Assembly: GCA_043778375.1 (NCBI GenBank)
Contig: JAYWGH010000042.1
Coordinates: forward strand, 1-23,200
Direction of reading: 5' to 3'
Length of the DNA stretch: 23,200 nt
Source: CAIVSN01 sp043778375
GTDB lineage: Bacteria > Patescibacteriota > Gracilibacteria > BD1-5 > UBA2023
The position numbers were made by a program, and so were the translations under genes. Shown here in pieces: positions 18,948 to 23,200 of this stretch. Below the pieces are notes generated by a model. That model saw only the letters and a program-made list of their open reading frames with translations, ran no database searches and was not told the origin of the DNA. Every line of letters starts with the position of its first letter. Positions within the stretch are counted from its first letter, which is position 1.

Positions 18948-19023
18948 TGGAGCCACTTGTCGGATTCGAACCGACGACCTACGGTTTACAAGACCGTTGC
19001 TCTACCAGCTGAGCTAAAGTGGC
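18948..19023 (-). tRNA. tRNA-Thr (anticodon UGU)
   Basis: 76 nt with encoded CCA. Perfect acceptor GCCACTT/AAGTGGC. D arm AGCTCAGCTGGTAGAGC. Anticodon arm ACGGT-CTTGTAA-ACCGT. T arm GTCGG-TTCGAAT-CCGAC. Confidence 0.95.
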
Positions 19024-19033
19024 AAGTGGGCGC

Positions 19034-19061
19034 ATTGTATAGAAAGACTCAGGAGTGTCAA
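19034..19061 (-). promoter_or_regulatory. promoter of the tRNA-Thr/Tyr/Leu-rpmE unit
   Basis: On the minus strand a perfect TTGACA (19056-19061), a 16-bp spacer and TACAAT (19034-19039) lie just upstream of tRNA-Thr. It is divergent from rlmH. Confidence 0.8.
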
Positions 19062-19089
19062 AATCTCTTTGTGTTTTCAGGAGCTCGCG

Positions 19090-19095
19090 TACTAT
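19090..19095 (+). promoter_or_regulatory. putative -10 box of rlmH
   Basis: TACTAT ends 6 nt before the ATG at 19102, with TTTGTG (19068-19073) at a 16-bp spacing. The geometry again suggests a leaderless mRNA and supports ATG 19102 over upstream starts. Confidence 0.45.
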
Positions 19096-19101
19096 CGGGG
19101 C

Positions 19102-19563
19102 ATGAAAATATTTGCAGTAACTGACTCTTTCGGACATTTTGAAGGACCAATCCGTGAATTTGTCACTCGTTTACGGGGAGACGTTGAGCTTGAACTCATT
19201 GTACCGACCAAGCACAAGGATCCAGATTTCATTGTTCGCACTGAATCGGAAAGGATATCCGCTATTCTAAAGAAAGCAAAGACTCGAGTTATCTACCTTG
19301 ATATTGTTGCAAAGACTCTCTCTACAGAGGCTCTATCTGAGTATATTCAAGAGCTTCAAGTTTCTGCTACCCCTGTAGTTTTTTTGATTGGTGGAGCATA
19401 TGGGGTTGATACTGCCATTTTGGCGCCATACTTCTTGCGAAGTATTTCCCTCTCGCCCATGACTCTACCTCATTCACTTGCACTCCTTGTTTTACTCGAG
19501 CAAGTCTATCGTTCTATAGCTATTGAGCGCTGATCAAAGTATCATCACGGGAGCTATGCATAG
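19102..19563 (+). CDS. rlmH: RlmH, 23S rRNA pseudouridine-1915 N3-methyltransferase
   Basis: 153 aa. RlmH is a SPOUT-fold SAM-dependent enzyme that methylates pseudouridine 1915 in helix 69 of 23S rRNA at a late step on the 70S ribosome. The SAM-binding knot is clear: FLIGGAYGVD, then SISLSPMTLPHSLALLVLLEQVYRSI. At 19531 a TGA follows IER; read as Gly it gives GSKYHHGSYA, which restores the conserved C-terminal Gly-x-x-Tyr-His motif needed in the family, and the gene stops at TAG. The standard code would delete that motif. Start chosen at ATG 19102 (MKIFAV), matching the family N-terminus. The next gene's ATG overlaps the end by 8 bases. Confidence 0.92.
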
Positions 19564-20161
19564 AGTAGAAAGTGAGCGTATTATTGAGCTCGAAGGGCCC
19601 TTAGGATTTGAGTATCGAGCGTATATATGTAACAAGCTGTATATTCCACAGTGAAATTTAACTGATGCACGCGCTTTTTATGAATCCGATATATCTTGTC
19701 ATATTAGTGCACTCTCTCTGACTTGATCTGAGAGACTTTTTATCGATTGTATTTATACAAAGCCACTTCTCGAATTAGTAAGAGCCTACTATAGAGGTGT
19801 GGGAAACTATAACACGAGAAAGAACTGCTATGAGATCGATCTCTCTACAAGTTTACTCTCTCTCGGTGTGAATATGCGGGATTTGATTTACGGAGCTTCT
19901 TTATCAACCAAGTCAGGAGAGACAAGAGCACTCATTGCGGCACTCAATGATGGGCTCGTGAGTCGTATTATTTTACCGGAGCATTGAGCCTCAGATTTGA
20001 TTACGAGATTTCTCTCACAGTCTCATGCGAATCCAAGAGCTCTTGCACGAGGTCTGTATGACGGATGGATACCATTTTTTGATAGCCTACAAGCCTTCCA
20101 GCCTAGGCTCCAGAAGTTTTTCATTGAACTTCCTCCTTGGACCGGAGCTCAGAGCGAATAA
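19556..20161 (+). CDS. unknown protein translationally overlapping rlmH
   Basis: 201 aa, with TGA-Gly at 19652, 19724 and 19985. The ATG lies inside the last codons of rlmH with GGGAG just before it, so it is probably cotranslated. There is no signal peptide or membrane segment; it appears to be a soluble, mixed alpha/beta protein. It includes segments such as LVRAYYRGVGNYNTRKN, TKSGETRALIAALNDG and LPEHGASDLITRFLSQ, and it ends with a Pro-rich FIELPPWTGAQSE. I do not recognise a family. Its tail overlaps the convergent small membrane protein gene by 59 bp. A role connected with ribosome or RNA work is only suggested by the rlmH coupling. Confidence 0.72.
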
Positions 20162-20411
20162 GTGCTTCTCGCATGTCTCGCTCAATCTCGCCTTGTATTT
20201 CCTTCATTTTAATGAGATCTCCAATAGCGAGTTTTTTACTCTCTTTGTCAATCTTCGCTTTTCTCATTTCTCGCCATACATAGATATGAGGAAGTGCCAT
20301 GAGTATTGCTACTCCTCAAATAAGAAGTCCTAAACTGACCAACTGATCAAGTCTCATAGATTGAGTGAGAATAACAGTATTATACTGATATACGAGGGGA
20401 GTAAGTTCCAT
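20103..20411 (-). CDS. small single-pass membrane protein with coiled coil, downstream of sortase
   Basis: 102 aa, with TGA-Gly at 20316 and 20121. One hydrophobic helix (~25-43, VSLGLLIGGVAILMALPHI) is followed by a highly charged helical tail (WREMRKAKIDKESKK, KMKEIQGEIERDMREALIRS) likely to form a coiled coil. The ATG follows the sortase stop by one base (TAATATG), so it is in the same operon. The first codons copy the last codons of the sortase gene (12-bp direct repeat 20398-20409 and 20420-20431). Function unknown; it may be a partner of the sortase. Confidence 0.7.
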
Positions 20412-20412
20412 A

Positions 20413-21393
20413 TTATTGTGGAGTAAGTTCCGCAAATACGAGCATACGTTTGAGGGTTGTACCTATTGGCCAACAAGTCATGAGCGAAATCTCTGCCTTA
20501 TCATCATGTCGCTCGAGTGCTTTAACATCTCCAGGGTGTACAATCTTTTTCTCGCGGATGGTGTAGACAAACTTATTTTGGTTGTAATATACGATGATCT
20601 GATCCCCGTAGTCGAGCTCATCGAGAAGGGCAAATACCTCGTTGTATTCACCCTTTACCCATGGATAATTAGAAGAATGTCCAAAGATAAATGCATTCCC
20701 CTTCTCTCCAGGGAGTGCTGTCCCAGGATACCGAACAACTCATTTTTCGAGCTCTTGCATGAAAATATTTTCCATGTGGTCAAAGTCGAAAGTACTGATA
20801 TTTGGTACATCAACGAGAGGAATATTCTTCCCAATTTTTGGTATAATGAGCCTATTTTCGTAGGGAGTAATCGTAAAGTTAGCAGTAATGACTGGTTTAC
20901 GTGGGATGAGTTGCTGCATAGAAAATGGATCCTCCGAAATTACTACATTTTCTGCGTTTAGCTGAGCTTTAATTTCACTTGCTTTCACTTTCTGCTCTTC
21001 GGTTGAGAGTGTACTCTCTGCATTGGCAAATACTGAGATCTTAGAGGCATTTAATGTCGCTGCGATCTGTCCGGAGGTAGTTTCAAGGCTCTCTGGGTTG
21101 AGATAGTTCTTCGCGATTGTTGAGTACGCAGAGTAATTTGTGCCAACCAGAAGTATTCCAAACACTATCGAGGACACCGCAATATAGTGGAGGATGAATT
21201 TTAAGTGTCCAAAAACTGTTCCTTTACTTTTTGAGACTGCCGGTATTATACTATTCATAAGCTCTACACTCGCTAGAGGGTCGGCACTTTCTGAGTTTGT
21301 ATTACTCTCTTGTACAACTGGCATAATACGAGATTCAATCTCTGTAAGCTCAGCAAGTATATCGGAAGTCGTTTGTATTTGTATTAGTTGCAT
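20413..21393 (-). CDS. sortase-family cysteine transpeptidase
   Basis: 326 aa, with TGA-Gly at 20740 (residue 218). A long polar N-terminal cytoplasmic part (~1-62) precedes a transmembrane helix (~66-86) and then a helical stalk (~100-150). The C-terminal sortase barrel has the full triad: His239 in FIFGHSSNYPW, Cys307 in ISLMTCWPIGTTLKR, and Arg316. The TGA falls at the conserved Gly of G-VVRYPGTALPGEKG. Sortases cut a sorting motif in secreted proteins and link them to the wall or to pilin subunits. No obvious LPxTG substrate is present in this window. The N-terminal cytoplasmic tail is longer than usual. A -10-like TAAGAT (21406-21411) lies upstream. Confidence 0.9.
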
Positions 21394-21437
21394 AAGTTGA
21401 ATCTAATCTTAGCCTATCGTATATTTTTAATGGGGTC

Positions 21438-21467
21438 AAAAAAACGAGCCCTTATGGACTCGTTTTC
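21438..21467. terminator. intrinsic terminator after rpsU
   Basis: ACGAG (21444-21448) pairs with CTCGT (21459-21463), with two more G-C pairs after a mismatch. An A run on the left gives the T tail for the minus-strand rpsU transcript, and T's on the right make it possibly bidirectional. Confidence 0.75.
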
Positions 21468-21480
21468 ACTTTTTATTTAT

Positions 21481-21684
21481 TTAAAACGCCTTCTGTTTTC
21501 CACTTTCTCGATAAAAAGACTTGATAATTGCCTTCTCACGAATTTTTCGACGACTTACTTTACGTACATGCTGTGCTTCTGCCTTGAGCTTGTTGGCTGT
21601 ACGAGTCTGAAAAAACATTTTTTTATACCTGAGAATGAGCTTCTCGTTTGACTCCGTAGAGGTTTTAATCGCGTATACGATCAT
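21481..21684 (-). CDS. rpsU: probable 30S ribosomal protein bS21
   Basis: 67 aa, very basic. The pattern E-S-N-E-K-LILRYKKMFFQTRTAN, then KLKAEAQHVRKVSRRKIRE, then KAIIKSFYR follows the bS21 layout (short strand, helix with LRRFKK-type motif, then Arg/Lys-rich helix). bS21 sits near the 3' end of 16S rRNA and aids initiation. The sequence is divergent, so the family call is by pattern. It has its own consensus promoter and terminator, hence a single-gene unit. No TGA codons. Confidence 0.72.
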   Translation of the reverse strand: MIVYAIKTSTESNEKLILRYKKMFFQTRTANKLKAEAQHVRKVSRRKIREKAIIKSFYRESGKQKAF

Positions 21685-21709
21685 AGAATGAATTATTATT
21701 TAAAATTGG

Positions 21710-21737
21710 ATGATAGGGTTCTCTCTTTTTTTGTCAA
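21710..21737 (-). promoter_or_regulatory. promoter of rpsU
   Basis: Perfect TTGACA (21732-21737), a 16-bp spacer, TATCAT (21710-21715); ATG 26 nt from the box start. The -35 box begins 6 bp after the typA stop codon. Confidence 0.8.
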
Positions 21738-21743
21738 AAGTTC

Positions 21744-23200
21744 TTATTTCCCTCCGCGCTTTCTGTCAGCTTCTGTGAGATATTTTTTACGAATTCGGAC
21801 AGTACTTGTTGTTACTTCTACATATTCCTCGGTAGAGATGTAGTCAAGAGCTTCTTCAAGTGAAAACTTGCGTGGTGGCGTGAGACGAACTGCTTCATCT
21901 GTACCAGATGCTCGCATATTTGTGAGCTGCTTGTTTTTTGTAGGATTTACTACGAGGTCGCCTCCTTTGAGATGCTCTCCGATAACCATTCCTTCGTAGA
22001 CTTCAGTTTGAGGGTCAATAAATATTGGACCTCGCTCTTCGAGTTTCCAGAGGGAGTAGGCCATAGCGTTTCCAGGAAATCCTGAGATCATTGACCCTAC
22101 CTCGCGCTTATCAATAGCGCCCTTAAACTCATCATAGTGAGAGAATGCTGAGTACATGATACCCTCCCCCTTTGTCTGCGTTACAAACTGAGATCGAAAT
22201 CCGAGAAGTCCTCGAGTTGGTACCTCGAACTCAAGATTTGTAATCCCATTCTTCGTATCCATGTTCTTAATGAGTCCCTTTCGTTTTCCGAGCGCCTCAA
22301 TGATAGATCCAGCATCGGACTCGGGGACAAATACTGTAACCTGCTCGATTGGCTCAAGCTTCTTTCCATTTTCTTCATGAAATATTACCTGTGGACACCC
22401 GACTGAGAGCTCAAATGACTCACGCCTCATAGACTCTATGAGTACTGAGAGGTGGAGCTCCCCTCGACCTGATACGTTATAGCCATTCCCATCTGAGTTC
22501 TCAAAATCTACCTTGAGCCCTACGTTCATCTCGAGCTCTTTCTCGAGACGCTCTCGAATATTACGAGAAGTAACGTATTTCCCTTCACGACCGGCAAATG
22601 GTGAGTCATTTACTCTGAACTCCATCTTGAGTGTTGGCTCATCGATCGTAATCGGTGGCATGGCTTCAAAGTCAGTAACACTTGAAACCGTCTCTCCTAC
22701 GTATATATCAGCAATACCAGCAATAGTTACAATATCACCTGCTTCTGCCGCGTCTACTTCATTTCTCTTGAGACCAAGTGAGGTAAAACACTTTGCAATT
22801 TTTCCAGTTCGTTTTGCTCCATCGTTTCCGAGGATAGTAACCGACTGCCCTGCTCGTACTGTTCCTTCATATACTCGTCCGATACCAAGTCGCCCGAGGT
22901 AATTGTCATAAGCAAGATTTGCAATTTGCATTCGAAATGGCTTTGAAAGGTCATTTGACGCCGCAGCTACATGCTCAAGAATTGTGTCAAATATTGGAGA
23001 GATATCTTTTTTTTCATCGGAGAGATTTTTGACGGCTACTCCCTCACGAGCAATTGCGTACACAATTGGGAAATCAAGTTGCTCGTCTGAAGCACCGAGC
23101 TGTACAAAGAGATCAAAGAGCATATCTACAACCTCTGCAGGTCTTGCAGTTGGCTTGTCGATCTTGTTGATGATAACTATTGGGCTTCGTCCAATAGTTA
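21744..23200 (-). CDS. typA: translational GTPase TypA/BipA, 5' end outside the window
   Basis: 485 residues are visible. The frame is open to the window edge, beyond the internal ATG at 23123. The G4 motif IVIINKIDKP lies near the edge, followed by TARPAEVVDMLFDLFVQLGA, the domain-II beta-barrel (LGRIGIGRVYEGTVRAGQSV), the EF-G-like domains III and V (GRGELHLSVLIESMRRESFE, FEVPTRGLLGFRSQF), and the TypA-specific C-terminal domain (NPTKNKQLTNMRASGTDEA, SLEEALDYISTEEYVEVTT). It is a ribosome-associated GTPase active in stress and subunit assembly. The missing part is about the first 120 residues (G1-G3). No TGA codon is used although the protein is Gly-rich. Confidence 0.95.
   Translation of the reverse strand, partial: TIGRSPIVIINKIDKPTARPAEVVDMLFDLFVQLGASDEQLDFPIVYAIAREGVAVKNLSDEKKDISPIFDTILEHVAAASNDLSKPFRMQIANLAYDNYLGRLGIGRVYEGTVRAGQSVTILGNDGAKRTGKIAKCFTSLGLKRNEVDAAEAGDIVTIAGIADIYVGETVSSVTDFEAMPPITIDEPTLKMEFRVNDSPFAGREGKYVTSRNIRERLEKELEMNVGLKVDFENSDGNGYNVSGRGELHLSVLIESMRRESFELSVGCPQVIFHEENGKKLEPIEQVTVFVPESDAGSIIEALGKRKGLIKNMDTKNGITNLEFEVPTRGLLGFRSQFVTQTKGEGIMYSAFSHYDEFKGAIDKREVGSMISGFPGNAMAYSLWKLEERGPIFIDPQTEVYEGMVIGEHLKGGDLVVNPTKNKQLTNMRASGTDEAVRLTPPRKFSLEEALDYISTEEYVEVTTSTVRIRKKYLTEADRKRGGK
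23174..23200. repeat. perfect 10-bp inverted repeat within typA at the window edge
   Basis: TAACTATTGG (23174-23183) and CCAATAGTTA (23191-23200) are separated by 7 nt (GCTTCGT). The sequence codes for TIGRSPIVI of TypA. Confidence 0.6.

Noticed and set aside
4160..20740. UGA read as tryptophan (code 4) instead of glycine
   Set aside because: Paralogue exchange with GGA/GGG and the positions in ComM, RlmH, HicA and sortase are glycine positions, not Trp.
20416..20961. 181-aa plus-strand ORF opposite the sortase
   Set aside because: It is the antisense shadow of the sortase barrel, whose catalytic His, Cys and Arg are intact on the minus strand.

Overview
The window reads as chromosome from a Candidate Phyla Radiation bacterium that translates UGA as glycine (NCBI code 25), i.e. 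Gracilibacteria (BD1-5) or Absconditabacteria (SR1). Fourteen genes are cut into pieces by in-frame TGA under the standard code. They become continuous, family-length proteins if TGA is glycine. About 50 TGA codons are read this way, many of them at family-invariant glycines (ComM, HicA, RlmH, sortase). No gene in the window ends in TGA; every complete gene stops with TAA or TAG. The moderate GC content (judged by eye, not computed) fits Gracilibacteria better than SR1. The surface gene set (S-layer-homology protein, sortase, pilin-like proteins) also fits a small host-attached CPR cell.

Layout. 69-3536: a large secreted SLH-domain protein with six ~150-residue repeats, closed by a strong terminator. 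3669-4067: a hicB-hicA toxin-antitoxin cassette between 22-bp direct repeats; hicA carries a 1-base frameshift. 4160-7557: a membrane-anchored TraD/VirD4-type ATPase, then a translationally overlapping secreted protein of unknown function. 7538-11006 (minus): an operon of a prepilin-like protein with an unusual long N-terminus, a PilX-like protein and an RluC-type pseudouridine synthase. 11087-11701: a small membrane protein. 11791-12837: a sigma-region-4/HARE-HTH DNA-binding protein. 12838-14337 (minus): comM with one in-frame TAA nonsense codon. 14457-18362: a second, larger TraD/VirD4-like ATPase followed by a membrane protein with three TrbC/VirB2-like hairpins. 18405-19023 (minus): rpmE and three tRNAs (Leu, Tyr, Thr) behind one promoter. 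19102-20161: rlmH and an overlapping unknown gene. 20103-21393 (minus): a sortase and a small membrane protein. 21481-21684 (minus): rpsU. 21744 to the window end (minus): typA/bipA, 5' end cut off.

How the genes fit together. The two paralogous ATPases, the TrbC/VirB2-like pilin repeats, the prepilin/PilX pair, the SLH protein and the sortase look like parts of an envelope-spanning surface and secretion apparatus interleaved with translation and RNA-modification housekeeping genes (typA, rpsU, rpmE, tRNAs, rlmH, rluC). Promoters sit very close to start codons and Shine-Dalgarno sequences are mostly absent, so leaderless or very short leaders appear common. There is no gene-free stretch above about 300 bases, and I see no CRISPR array, insertion sequence or rRNA.
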